Positions 26,466-34,762 of a stretch of DNA of 64,000 nucleotides are shown in pieces. Made by a program: the position numbers and the translations under genes. Where the stretch lies: positions 992,001 to 1,056,000 of the forward strand of contig NZ_JAGQEE010000001.1 in assembly GCF_018304945.1 (NCBI RefSeq). The letters run 5' to 3'. Every line of letters starts with the position of its first letter. Positions within the stretch are counted from its first letter, which is position 1. The notes beneath the pieces are model-generated. The model worked only from the letters and a program-made list of their open reading frames with translations. It ran no database searches and was not told the DNA's origin. The DNA comes from Collimonas humicola. Its GTDB lineage: Bacteria > Pseudomonadota > Gammaproteobacteria > Burkholderiales > Burkholderiaceae_D.

Positions 26466-27384
26466 TCACGACCGTTCCGCGCTCTTCATCGACCTGACGC
26501 TGACGCTCCTGGGCGCGCTGCATGGCGCCGGCGAACCGCTCTTCCAGCGCTTCCCGCGTATAGCTCTTCTCTACCGCATCGGCCAGCTTGTCTTTATATA
26601 GGCCGAAGTGGCGGGCCAGCTTATCCAGGGCATCGGTCTGGTTGTGCATCTGGATCTCCAGGCCTTCCTTGGTCTGCTTCACCCCGGCGTATAGCGGCAG
26701 GCTCTCACGACCAAGCTTGCGCGTATCCGTGAAGAACGGGCGCCCAACACCCTCGCCCCAACATTCCGGGCACTCAGGATGCGGATCACGATTGCCAACG
26801 AAGCCCAGGCCGCCCTTATTGTCCCACTCCAGTTCAGGGAGCTCGTCCAGCGCGCGTTTGGCATTGCTATCATCCAGCGCCTGCTTGGCATCCTCCATCT
26901 CTGCCGGCGTGAATTGATAGCGGTGACCCTCGCCCCAGCAGTAGCGGCAATTCACACGGCGATACTGCGTCAAGCTGTTCGGATTGGCCTGCGAGATCTC
27001 CACCCACCGGGAAATCACCATGTCGCCGTCGAAGATGCCCTGCTCGATGCGATCGTTCACTACCGCATCCACAGCTTGCTTGACCATAAGTTTTGATAAG
27101 TGTTGCGACGACTGCTCCTGGGCAGTCTTTGCCGAATATCCCGCACGGATAGCAGCCTGCGTTCCATTCATGTCCTTGGTGTACTCCACCACGAAGAGCT
27201 TGATACGAGGTGGAAGATCAAAGCCATTTACGATCTCCTGCGCGCGACGGAACCGGGCCTGTTCTGCACTCTCAGCCACCGGCAGCTGGTCAGCGACGTC
27301 ACGCGTAACATCTTTCGTAGAATCTTTTACCCCCCTCTTGGTTGCCTTGCGCGCCGGAGGTCCGGGCGTAGTTACCTTAGCCAT
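26458..27384 (-). CDS. Terminase small subunit
   Basis: 308 residues. The N-terminal half carries the Terminase_2-type HTH pattern (KLFVVEYTKDMNGTQAAIRA then GYSAKTAQEQSSQHLSK), which recognises the packaging site. A CRYCWGEG ... CPECWGEG pair forms a possible zinc site. The C-terminus is a charged helix (LEERFAGAMQRAQERQRQV), probably for oligomerisation or contact with the large subunit. The start overlaps the AlpA-like gene by 8 bases. Confidence 0.85.
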   Translation of the reverse strand: MAKVTTPGPPARKATKRGVKDSTKDVTRDVADQLPVAESAEQARFRRAQEIVNGFDLPPRIKLFVVEYTKDMNGTQAAIRAGYSAKTAQEQSSQHLSKLMVKQAVDAVVNDRIEQGIFDGDMVISRWVEISQANPNSLTQYRRVNCRYCWGEGHRYQFTPAEMEDAKQALDDSNAKRALDELPELEWDNKGGLGFVGNRDPHPECPECWGEGVGRPFFTDTRKLGRESLPLYAGVKQTKEGLEIQMHNQTDALDKLARHFGLYKDKLADAVEKSYTREALEERFAGAMQRAQERQRQVDEERGTVVNG

Positions 27385-27619
27385 TCACATTTCCCACGCC
27401 TACATGTCCGGCTCGGCCAGCCTGAGCACGGACTCCAATCCACGCATCAATGTCGCTAGACAGCCAGCCGACAGCTCGGATTCCGACCTTAAAGCACTGC
27501 GGAAAGATGCCCTTCTTCATGTCGAGATAGATCGAAGCGCGACTTCTTCCGGTTCTTGCCATGACGACAGGCAAGCGTTCAATCGATGACTTAACAGACG
27601 TAATTTGAGGATGGGACAT
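27377..27619 (-). CDS. AlpA-family phage transcriptional regulator
   Basis: 80 residues with the AlpA/MerR-like winged HTH pattern: RTGRSRASIYLDMKKGIFPQ then VGWLSSDIDAWI, typical of phage and satellite AlpA proteins. It heads the terminase operon with overlapping coding ends, so it may control late-gene expression or act as an excisionase-type factor. It is the first late-side gene next to cargo zone 2. Confidence 0.8.
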   Translation of the reverse strand: MSHPQITSVKSSIERLPVVMARTGRSRASIYLDMKKGIFPQCFKVGIRAVGWLSSDIDAWIGVRAQAGRAGHVGVGNVNG

Positions 27620-27639
27620 TCTGAGGCATCATAAGAGTT

Positions 27640-27715
27640 GGACGGACCACTATTAGAATCCCAAAAAAACCGTGCTCCTCTGCGGCTTTTCCATTTCCCG
27701 ATCCAGTATCCGACT
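27640..27715. repeat. Repeat R1, hairpin-bearing element (copy 1)
   Basis: It shares CCACTATTAGAAT, then an A-rich stretch, CTCT.TGCGG.TTT and a downstream CCGACT with 55784-55860, with small substitutions throughout. The A-run and the GCGG-TTTT segment can pair like a bidirectional terminator. It lies between alpA and cargo zone 2. Its counterpart lies just beyond the integrase and tRNA fragment. Confidence 0.5.
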
Positions 27716-27845
27716 CGCAGTCGTCTCCCCCACCTATCCGATAATCGCCACCGCGTAAAAAATTCACGCATTTCCTCGATGCACAGCCCGCCGCAACAAT
27801 CCGGCATCTGTATATGTTGTTTTGCACCTTGTCAAAAACGGACAT

Positions 27846-28320
27846 CGCGTTCTCTCAACAGTTTTCCCGTGCGTCATTTTTCTCCGCTAGACCATTTCAG
27901 GCGCAAGAATGAATTGGTTTTTATATTTTTTTGTTAGCGCACCCAAGATGCAGCACGGAAAAGCATTGGCCAAATCGGCCAACCTACCTGTCCGAAGCTG
28001 ACAAGATTTTGTCGTGGACACTGGGTTTTGCACTTCTATTATCGTGAATGCAGTCGCTTGATGAGTCCTGCGCAGATTGCATCCAGACCACAGTGTTTCG
28101 GTCGTGCTCTACCTTATCGAAAACAGGCATTTCAATTTAAATGAGTGAGATATTCGCAACGATTGTTGCCACACAAGAAGCTCACTCTAATTCAGCGCAC
28201 TTCTTATGCGCAGCATGCTCCCGGCATGATCTTTATTCGTGGTAACGCTTGCCGATGGCCTGGGGCGCATGGGCAAGACAATCTGGTGAATGATGCCCCC
28301 CACTCCAAGGAGAAACAGAA
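27846..28320. other. Upstream region of the Gly-rich secreted genes
   Basis: 475 bases with no supported ORF. It ends in CCAAGGAGAAACAGAA just before the ATG at 28321, a strong Shine-Dalgarno. Promoter boxes were not assigned. Confidence 0.4.
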
Positions 28321-28944
28321 ATGAAAAAGCAAATTATCGCCGCATCCATAGTTTCACTCTTCGCCGTCTCTGCATTCGCTCATCAATCTTCGGGCACCAC
28401 CACTACCACTACCACAGCCACTTTCACTAGCGTTGCAACTGCGGCTTCGGTCGGTGGCGCAGGCGGTGCAGGCGGCTCGGCAACTTCAGGCGGCGCAATC
28501 GGCGGCACAGCCTCCGGCGGCTCATCAACAGGTGGCAATGCATCTCAAACCATTACCGGCGGCTCAGCAACCAGCGGCAATAACTGGACCGGCGCTGGCG
28601 GCGGCTCCGCAACTGGCGGCGCTACTACAGCCAGTGGCGGAACGACCGGCGGCGGCGCCAGCGGCGGCAATGCCGGCAATACCATGCATGGCGGCTCGAC
28701 TGGCGGTGCAGGCGGCATGCCAAGCACCACTGGCAGTACACAAGCCTATAACGGCAATGCACTGGCAGGCGGTGGATCGGCCAGCTCCCACACCGGCTAC
28801 TCTGACGCCTCGATCGGCGCCACCAATGTCGGCGGCTCGGCTAGCAACTTCGTGTTCGCCGGCGGCGCCACATCTGGCAGTGCTTATGCTGGGAATGGCG
28901 GTAACGGCGGCAGCGCAGCATCGAAAGCAATCGCTGGATTTTAA
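28321..28944 (+). CDS. Secreted Gly/Ser/Thr-rich low-complexity protein
   Basis: 207 residues. The signal peptide (KKQIIAASIVSLFAVSAFA) is followed by a Thr run and then GG(S/A)ATGG-type repeats to the end (GGAGGAGGSATSGG, GGGSATGGATTASGG). There are no Cys and no membrane anchor. It is probably an exported, unstructured or glycine-helix surface protein. It shares repeat style and likely operon with the next gene (99 bases apart). I know no named family. Confidence 0.7.
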   Translation: MKKQIIAASIVSLFAVSAFAHQSSGTTTTTTTATFTSVATAASVGGAGGAGGSATSGGAIGGTASGGSSTGGNASQTITGGSATSGNNWTGAGGGSATGGATTASGGTTGGGASGGNAGNTMHGGSTGGAGGMPSTTGSTQAYNGNALAGGGSASSHTGYSDASIGATNVGGSASNFVFAGGATSGSAYAGNGGNGGSAASKAIAGF

Positions 28945-29043
28945 TAGCAACAGCAAGCAACGTCTCGGCTAGCTATGAGTTGCGGGAGGGAAAAGCAATT
29001 TTCCCCTCCCGTTTATAAAACCAACCATTACGATGGAGAAGCT

Positions 29044-29874
29044 ATGAAGCGCATACTTATAGGTATCCTGGTAGCCTCGATCTTCACAGTACCAGCGCTA
29101 GCGCAGACAACACCTACCTCCACATCGACAGCCACAGCGACTGGCGGTGCGGGCGGCACCGGCGGCTCGGCAGCAGGAGGCACCGCAGCAGGCGGCACCG
29201 CTTCCAATACGATTTCAGGAACATATGGCGCATCGGCCACCAATGGCGGCAGCGCAACCGGCGGCTCGGGCACCGGCGGCAATTCAAGTGTGAGCGTATC
29301 GGTTTCCCTACCAACCACATCGGGGACCGGAACATCAGGCACAGGGACGTCTGCAGGAGCAGGAGCCAGCAGCGCCGCCGCGGGTGATCCAGGCAGCAGC
29401 CCCAACAACACCAAGACCACGGTCGACTACGGCGGCACGTATTCCATCAAGACCGTGCCAAATATCGTTGCGCCATCGCTGACGACAACTCTGTCCGACA
29501 CCTGCATGGGCTCAGCATCGTTCGGCTTGTCGTTCACAGGTTTCGGCGCCACCGGCGGCACCACCATGGTCGACCAGGCATGCGTACGGCGCCTGGATTC
29601 CAGGGAATTTCGCGCCATGGGCCTGAACGATGTAGCGCTTGCTCTACTCTGCCAAAGCGAAGCCAACCGCAAGGCGGTTGAATCGACCGGACGCTCCTGC
29701 CCTGGCATGGAAAGAGCCGCCGCACCTGCTGCCCCGGCCGCGCCTTCCGCTGAAAACAATGCCGTCAGCCAGAACCTGATGAACATCGGCGATCAATATA
29801 AAGACCCATTGATTCGAGCCCGTCTTGGCCTGGATAGCAAAATGCCGGATTTGTCCGCCTTAAAAAATCGCTAA
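29044..29874 (+). CDS. Secreted Gly-rich protein with conserved Cys-containing C-terminal domain
   Basis: 276 residues from the ATG at 29044, preceded by GGAG. A longer start at 28975 is rejected because it lacks a signal. The signal peptide ends ...TVPALAQ. A Gly/Ser/Thr repeat zone (about 25-125) resembles the preceding protein. The C-terminal domain (about 155-235) has CMGSASFGLSFTGFG, DQACVRRLDSREFRAMG and ALALLCQSEANRK, with three Cys. The domain looks familiar from prophage and plasmid accessory proteins, but its function is unknown to me. Confidence 0.7.
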   Translation: MKRILIGILVASIFTVPALAQTTPTSTSTATATGGAGGTGGSAAGGTAAGGTASNTISGTYGASATNGGSATGGSGTGGNSSVSVSVSLPTTSGTGTSGTGTSAGAGASSAAAGDPGSSPNNTKTTVDYGGTYSIKTVPNIVAPSLTTTLSDTCMGSASFGLSFTGFGATGGTTMVDQACVRRLDSREFRAMGLNDVALALLCQSEANRKAVESTGRSCPGMERAAAPAAPAAPSAENNAVSQNLMNIGDQYKDPLIRARLGLDSKMPDLSALKNR

Positions 29875-29894
29875 AAAGAATGCGAGGCCATGCC

Positions 29895-30188
29895 ATGAAG
29901 CGCTCGCCATTCTCCAGCGACCAGATCGCTGCAGCCCTGAAGCAGGAGGAACTGGGCATGCCGTTGGCCGACGTCATCAAGCAAGCAGGAATCACGGAAC
30001 GCACCTTCCTTAACTGGAAGCGGCAATACGGAGGCCTGCCTGACTATACGCAAGACCTGAAATGCCTGCAGGAAGAAAACGCCAAGCTGAAACAAATTGT
30101 GGCTGAACTGACGCTGGAAAACGCTCGCTTGCAAGATGTGCGAGAAGACAAGCGGAGCAAGCACGAGCAATATTCCCCATCCAGTTGA
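29895..30188 (+). CDS. Orphan IS3-type OrfA (transposase HTH subunit)
   Basis: 97 residues from the ATG at 29895. It has an IS3/Tnp_1-like HTH (FSSDQIAAALKQEELGMPLA, ERTFLNWKRQYGG) followed by a leucine-zipper-like helix (CLQEENAKLKQIVAELTLEN). The OrfB catalytic part (DDE) is absent: no matching frame follows, and no terminal inverted repeats were seen. It may be an IS remnant or a domesticated DNA-binding protein. It starts 21 bases after the secreted Gly-rich gene. Confidence 0.7.
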   Translation: MKRSPFSSDQIAAALKQEELGMPLADVIKQAGITERTFLNWKRQYGGLPDYTQDLKCLQEENAKLKQIVAELTLENARLQDVREDKRSKHEQYSPSS

Positions 30189-30572
30189 ATCCCGCCTGGC
30201 AGGAGAATATGCCCGACTACAACGCCGACGCAGAGAACACAACAAACGAACCGGATTGCGACGCAAGTTTGTCGCAGTCACGGTCAGCATTTCGAAATCG
30301 GCCCTACTGATTTCGACTCCGTTGAACTGCTCATCACTGTTAATATCCTCCAGCGACGGCACTGCTACTACGCCGAGCTCAACGCCACGCGAAGCTCCAA
30401 ATTTGCTGGCAAAGCCAACGCTTCCAACACGAAAAATTCCAACTTTCTCGTTTCAAAATTGTCTGCATCAAGCTCGGACACTAACCTAATTGGGTCCAAT
30501 TCGTTTTCGTGCCGTCAGCGTACGTCGATGCAGTTCATTTGATGTCAGGGTTCATATGTCCGCATCTGACCG
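30189..30572. other. Intergenic stretch, no gene seen
   Basis: 384 bases where the OrfB of an IS3 element would be expected. None of the frames shows transposase-like sequence, so the element is truncated here. Confidence 0.4.
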
Positions 30573-31007
30573 TTATTGGAATTCCCAGCACATCAAATAG
30601 TTTGGTCCAGTTACTTCATATCGATGCTCTCTGTTGGCAGACGCTAGCTGGGCTCTAGCTCGCCTTGCATTTAAGGGCACATTGGTCCGGCTTTTCTTAA
30701 CGAGCGACTCAATCTCGTCCCAGCGCTCGCTGAGTCCCCCGTGTCCAGGATGCGAGTCAGTATCGGCTTCGCCTGATTCATATCTGGTATTCCACTCAAC
30801 AAAAATGCACCATTGCTCGATTTCGAGTTCAAGTTCTTCGCGACTAATTGGCCACACTTCAAAGGTTGAAAGATACTCGTCCTCCCTTTCGTCAAACAGC
30901 GAATTGAATCGATGAGGGACGCCATGGATGTCGGCAAGACCCACTCGTGGTCCGTCGTACCATTCATTTTCGACATAAACTCTTTCGAACGAACCAAGTC
31001 CGGCCAT
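30573..31007 (-). CDS. Hypothetical acidic protein, unknown
   Basis: About 144 residues from the ATG at 31007 (MAGLGSFERVYVENEWYDG), preceded by AGAAAG. An in-frame ATG at 31067 would add 20 residues. It is a Trp- and Glu-rich soluble protein with a beta-type N-terminus and helical C-terminus. This composition is seen in some immunity-type proteins, but no family is recognised. It has no clear partner nearby. Confidence 0.5.
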   Translation of the reverse strand: MAGLGSFERVYVENEWYDGPRVGLADIHGVPHRFNSLFDEREDEYLSTFEVWPISREELELEIEQWCIFVEWNTRYESGEADTDSHPGHGGLSERWDEIESLVKKSRTNVPLNARRARAQLASANREHRYEVTGPNYLMCWEFQ

Positions 31008-31077
31008 ATAAAAGCTTTCTAGTAGATGTTTCAGCGTCCGCTGCTGGCCGACGATTGCCGACCACAAAAAGTATGCG

Positions 31078-31338
31078 CTAATTAAATCGCCACATCTCCG
31101 CCTTCAGCCGTTCGACACGCGTTGAATTTAATTCTGCTTCACAAGCCTTTTGAATTACATCGTCAGCATTGCTTGTCGAGGCCAGTTCCTTTTGAAATTG
31201 GCATTGCGCCATTCTATATTGGCGGAACGACCTGACACTAGCATCGAAGCTCATTTTAGTGCGGGCATACGAGCTTTGCCAAGTGGGCGTAATATAAACC
31301 ATCAGCCGAACGAGATGAGGCGGAAATGAAATTAGCAC
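31078..31338 (-). CDS. LprI-like C-terminal remnant
   Basis: 86 residues. FDASVRSFRQYRMAQCQFQK and KACEAELNSTRVERLKAEM resemble the C-terminal part of LprI-type lysozyme-inhibitor proteins. A signal peptide and the N-terminal Cys of that family are missing: the first 20 residues look unrelated. It is probably a gene truncated at its 5' end. It abuts the damaged metallo-hydrolase gene, so both may be cut at one deletion junction. Confidence 0.45.
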   Translation of the reverse strand: MLISFPPHLVRLMVYITPTWQSSYARTKMSFDASVRSFRQYRMAQCQFQKELASTSNADDVIQKACEAELNSTRVERLKAEMWRFN

Positions 31339-31460
31339 TTTGGAACGTTATCGCCTTCGCTTTAATTACCGTTGCGACCGTGGTTTCATATACCCAATAT
31401 CAGTCCGGCATCCTCCATAATGAGGAAGGAATTCAGGCTCTTTGGAACAGCCCAGATTGA
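31326..31460 (+). CDS. Possible 44-residue membrane peptide
   Basis: ATG at 31326 after GAGGCGGAA. The peptide has a hydrophobic helix (ALWNVIAFALITVATVV) followed by a short polar tail (YQSGILHNEEG). It overlaps, on the other strand, the 3' end of the metallo-hydrolase gene and the start of the LprI-like remnant. It could instead be the 5' end of a gene broken by the same rearrangement. Confidence 0.35.
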   Translation: MKLALWNVIAFALITVATVVSYTQYQSGILHNEEGIQALWNSPD

Positions 31461-32001
31461 GGGCGGACTTCGCCTTCCTGAACGATTTTCGAAGGACCAA
31501 ATTGCATTCACTCGGCAACAGCGTAAACAACTTTTTCCGCACACCGCTATACAGGGCATCCGCAGCGCCGTTCTGGAAGTCAGTTCGTCCGCATCCGTCA
31601 ATCAGCAAGGCGTCACCGGTGAAGACGCGGTCATTAAAGAGATACGCAAAATGTCCATCGGTGTGCCCGGGTGTATGAAGTGGCTGTAACGTGATGCTGC
31701 CCACCTGGAACGGTTTGCCTTCTTCGATTCCAACATCAGTACACGGAAGGTGGTCGTAAGCCGGTGCGGCAATCTTGCTGCCAATCGCACTCTTCATTTC
31801 CAAGGCAGCCGTGATGTGGTCGGCATGGATATGAGTATCGACGGTGTAGGCTAGTGTGAGGCCTAGACGCTTCATTTCAGCCAAGTCACGCTCCATGGAG
31901 GCAATCACTGGGTCGATAAGGATAGCGTGGCCAGTTTCTTCGCATCCAATCAGATAGGTGTAAGTGCTGGACACCGGTTCGTATAGTTGCCGGAAAATCA
32001 T
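31366..32001 (-). CDS. Persulfide-dioxygenase-like MBL-fold protein with replaced C-terminus
   Basis: 211 residues. Metal ligands THIHADH (H57, H59, D61, H62), H113 in HTPGHTDGH and D130 in FTGDALLIDG are present, with GRTDFQ as in ETHE1/Blh persulfide dioxygenases. The expected third-histidine segment (PAHDY-like) and the following 50 or so residues are absent. After about residue 165 the sequence becomes unrelated (RKSFRKAKSALNL). The enzyme is therefore probably inactive. It is divergent from the bigR-like gene, the usual arrangement for hydrogen sulfide/persulfide detoxification. Confidence 0.75.
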   Translation of the reverse strand: MIFRQLYEPVSSTYTYLIGCEETGHAILIDPVIASMERDLAEMKRLGLTLAYTVDTHIHADHITAALEMKSAIGSKIAAPAYDHLPCTDVGIEEGKPFQVGSITLQPLHTPGHTDGHFAYLFNDRVFTGDALLIDGCGRTDFQNGAADALYSGVRKKLFTLLPSECNLVLRKSFRKAKSALNLGCSKEPEFLPHYGGCRTDIGYMKPRSQR

Positions 32002-32054
32002 GGTACCCCCTTACTGGTAAGTATCGACAAATTAACTATAGCTTTCGCAACTCA

Positions 32055-32072
32055 ATATATAATATTATATAT
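32055..32072. promoter_or_regulatory. BigR-type operator palindrome
   Basis: A perfect 18-base palindrome, ATATATAAT/ATTATATAT, lies between the divergent MBL gene and the ArsR/BigR-like gene. BigR-family repressors bind AT-rich palindromes overlapping their promoters, so this is the likely operator for both directions. Confidence 0.7.
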
Positions 32073-32118
32073 TATACTGTGATATAGTAATGCCTCGCAC
32101 TAGACAGCAACCACCAAG

Positions 32119-32445
32119 ATGAATGCACCCTATCAGATAAACCCCGCCGTGCTACAGGCCGCCGCCGGACGGGCATACGGCCTGCTGAAGACACTAGCCA
32201 ATCCCGACCGTTTGCTTCTGCTCTGCCAGATGACGCAGGGCGAGTTTTGCGTAAGCGAGCTGGAAACGATGACGGGAATACGGCAACCGACCTTGTCCCA
32301 GCAACTAACCGTGTTACGCGAAGAGGAACTGGTCAACACCCGGCGTGAAGGCAAGCAGATTTTCTACAGCATCGCCAGCAAGGAAGCGATGGCGGTATTG
32401 GAAGTGCTGTATGCCCTGTATTGCCCCAAGGAAAAGGAGGCATGA
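32119..32445 (+). CDS. bigR: ArsR-family persulfide-responsive repressor, BigR/SqrR-like
   Basis: 108 residues with an ArsR winged helix ([40 protein letters not shown]). Two Cys, in GEFCVSELE and in LYCPKE near the C-terminus, match the pair that forms a tetrasulfide or disulfide switch in BigR/SqrR. The protein would repress the divergent persulfide dioxygenase and the downstream YeeE genes and release DNA when sulfide or persulfide rises. The next gene starts one base after its stop. Confidence 0.85.
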   Translation: MNAPYQINPAVLQAAAGRAYGLLKTLANPDRLLLLCQMTQGEFCVSELETMTGIRQPTLSQQLTVLREEELVNTRREGKQIFYSIASKEAMAVLEVLYALYCPKEKEA

Positions 32446-32446
32446 C

Positions 32447-32879
32447 ATGATAATCAATTGGTCAAACTTTACTCCTTGGTTGTCGTTGGCCGGCGGCCTG
32501 TTGATTGGCCTTGCGACAGCAATATTTCTCTTATTTAACGGGCGTATTGCCGGCATCAGCGGCATTGTGGGGGGGGCTTTTACGCCCGGTCAGCGGTGAT
32601 ATCACCTGGCGGATTGCCTTCGTAATTGGCCTTATGGTTTCGCCACTCGTGTTCGGGATTGTATTGCCGCTCCCGAACGTGCAGATTGAGGCGGGAACGC
32701 TCACTTTAGTGATTGCCGGGCTGCTGGTTGGCATTGGTACGCGTTACGGCGCGGGCTGTACTAGTGGCCACGGCGTCTGCGGCTTGTCCCGTCGGTCACC
32801 TCGTTCTGCCGTCGCAACAATTGCTTTCATGTTTGCCGGCTTCGCGACCGTGTTCGTCGTTCGCCACGTTTTGAGTTGA
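32447..32879 (+). pseudogene. YeeE/YedE-type sulfur transporter, frameshifted in a G8 tract
   Basis: The start frame ([20 protein letters not shown]) gives the first membrane helices, then meets eight G residues at 32569-32576 and stops at 32599. The continuing transporter sequence ([40 protein letters not shown]) is in another frame. Removing one G restores a full protein of about 144 residues with the CTSGHGVCG signature of thiosulfate/sulfur permeases. It may be a pseudogene, a phase-variable tract or a base-call error. Confidence 0.8.
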
Positions 32880-32886
32880 GGAGTAG

Positions 32887-33327
32887 ATGATGCGCCTTGT
32901 TATGGCACTTTTGTCCGGCTTGGTATTTGGTTTGGGACTGATTCTCTCGGGCATGACTGACCCGTCCAAAGTATTAGGCTTTCTCGACCTGGCTGGAAAC
33001 TGGGACCCATCTTTAGCGTTCGTAATGGGTGGTGCGGTTCTGATTGGCTCGTTCGTCTTTCCCTTTGCGGCAAAACGACCGAAGGCTTTCTTAGGCGACG
33101 CCATGCGTTTGCCAACGGCCACGAAAATAGACCTGCGGCTGGCACTGGGTGGCGTGACCTTTGGTGTTGGCTGGGGCTTGGCAGGCTATTGCCCAGGGCC
33201 AGTCTTGGCCTTGCTTGCACAAGGTGATGCTAAACCATGGCTGTTCTTCCTTGCGATGCTGGCGGGTATGGCGATATTTGAGGTGCTGGAGCGAATGAAC
33301 GGCACCCCGAAGCATAAAGCCATCTAA
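32887..33327 (+). CDS. YeeE/YedE-type (DUF6691) membrane protein
   Basis: 146 residues with four hydrophobic helices. [20 protein letters not shown] and [17 protein letters not shown] are signatures of the second half-transporter that pairs with the YeeE-type protein upstream. GAGGAG precedes the start. It probably moves sulfur compounds across the inner membrane as part of the BigR regulon. Its partner gene carries a frameshift, so function is doubtful. Confidence 0.85.
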   Translation: MMRLVMALLSGLVFGLGLILSGMTDPSKVLGFLDLAGNWDPSLAFVMGGAVLIGSFVFPFAAKRPKAFLGDAMRLPTATKIDLRLALGGVTFGVGWGLAGYCPGPVLALLAQGDAKPWLFFLAMLAGMAIFEVLERMNGTPKHKAI

Positions 33328-33381
33328 GACAGGTTGAGAATTTGCAATGGTTGATTTTAAGAACTTGGCTTGAACGTCAGC

Positions 33382-33407
33382 TTGTGGCCGTTTTGAGCCG
33401 GCCACAA
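33382..33407. repeat. Perfect 9-base hairpin after the sulfur operon
   Basis: TTGTGGCCG and CGGCCACAA flank an 8-base loop, 55 bases past the stop of the DUF6691 gene. There is no T-run, so it is at best a weak or RNA-stabilising terminator. The rest of 33328-33568 shows no gene. Confidence 0.45.
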
Positions 33408-33568
33408 CAGGTCGATTTCGATCCAAAGGCGACATAGATATTTCTCGAAACCGACCGTTCAAATATACAAGAGGTGTTAGATACGCCTGGATAGGCGTAA
33501 GGCGAACGTACTCAGTAGGAAAATGTTTTGTAGTGAGCCCGTCGTTGCCGTAAATCGACTCTGAAAAT

Positions 33569-34762
33569 TTAAAACTTAATCATCTGTTGCTTGCCGTTAC
33601 GTTCAAGAATCAATGTCAGTGCGCCGGATGGTGTATATGAAAGTAGTTGGCGTAGATCGTCAATCTTCGCTGGAGTTATTTTTTGGCCGTTGACAGTTAA
33701 TAGTACATCCCCATTCATCAGGCCGAATCGAGCGATATCCTCCGACTTGTTATAGAACACTTCAACGTGTTGTGCAAAATAGCGCACACTGATCTTACGC
33801 AATGACTCCTTATCATGGCGGGTGAAATTACTGGCGTTATAACAAAACAACATTTTGCTTGGAATAAATAGGTAATTATCAAATCTGGAAAGAAAATTCA
33901 TGCCAATACCGTACATCCCTTGCTTGTTCTCGCCAACCTTCATACGCCCTACAGACATATCATTAAAATATAAGCCGTTAATGAAATAATCGTCTCCATC
34001 GTATAAGCCAGTGGCGGAAATTTGGCGGCCGCTCTTTATATCTGGCGTTACATTTTCTTGATCTTCGCCTTTAAGAAATTTCATAAATTCGTCGGACATA
34101 TAACTGATATCCGCACCGGTATCTACGTTGAGAAAAATCGCGTGGGACTTATAGTCCATTTGCAGCTCAGGGGAGCTGCCATATTGGTCTCTGTAGGGAA
34201 TGCACTGCTGGTAGCCGAGAGTGGAGGGGGCATGCCTCCAAACCGTCAATGAATTGCTACGGTTATCGACTGCCCAATTCAACTGGCGGAAAATTTCGGC
34301 ACCAATAAGGCCATCTATCTTTACGCCAACGGCTTGACTGGGCGCATCCAAGTCCAGTCCCAACCAGGGATCGGATTCCGGGATCACATAGTCGCCTATC
34401 ACAATTGGGCGAGGCTGCCAAAAAGTCAGTTCATTTTTTTGCAGACGACTATCGACGCTTTTTAGGCCTTTATTCACCATATCGTGGACCACAGCAGAAA
34501 TCTGAGTTTCTGTTGCTTTTTGTGTGAGCGTTTTTGCCAGATGATTGTCAATCACCGTATAGCTGGCGCCTGTATCCAAGAGGAAATGGTATGTTTTATT
34601 CGAAATAGTTACCGGAATAATAATCGCATGTGTACTAATTTTTGACGTGAGTAATTGCGCTTCTTTCTGAGGATCAAGCCGTCCACAGCTCGCTACGAAT
34701 AGCACTAGTCCTGTGCCGATCAATAAATAGAGAAGATGTTTAATGCGGATTTTCGCGAACAA
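33569..34762 (-). CDS. Retropepsin-like lipoprotein with two aspartyl protease domains and a PDZ domain
   Basis: 397 residues. The N-terminus is a lipoprotein signal (TGLVLFVASCGRL, lipobox VASC). Two D-T-G motifs, HFLLDTGASYTVID (about 60-73) and IFLNVDTGADISYMS (about 208-222), indicate a tandem retroviral-type protease in one chain. A C-terminal PDZ-like part (FGLMNGDVLLTVNGQKI) follows. It probably acts in the periplasm or outer membrane as a protease. The family is widespread but poorly characterised. It lies alone in cargo zone 2. Confidence 0.8.
   Translation of the reverse strand: MFAKIRIKHLLYLLIGTGLVLFVASCGRLDPQKEAQLLTSKISTHAIIIPVTISNKTYHFLLDTGASYTVIDNHLAKTLTQKATETQISAVVHDMVNKGLKSVDSRLQKNELTFWQPRPIVIGDYVIPESDPWLGLDLDAPSQAVGVKIDGLIGAEIFRQLNWAVDNRSNSLTVWRHAPSTLGYQQCIPYRDQYGSSPELQMDYKSHAIFLNVDTGADISYMSDEFMKFLKGEDQENVTPDIKSGRQISATGLYDGDDYFINGLYFNDMSVGRMKVGENKQGMYGIGMNFLSRFDNYLFIPSKMLFCYNASNFTRHDKESLRKISVRYFAQHVEVFYNKSEDIARFGLMNGDVLLTVNGQKITPAKIDDLRQLLSYTPSGALTLILERNGKQQMIKF

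Noticed and set aside
27591-27845. Minus-strand 84-codon frame upstream of alpA
   Set aside because: It runs through the hairpin repeat R1 and overlaps the alpA start. Composition is not protein-like.
33091-33462. Minus-strand 123-codon frame across the end of the YeeE operon
   Set aside because: Antisense to the clear DUF6691 membrane protein and crosses a hairpin.
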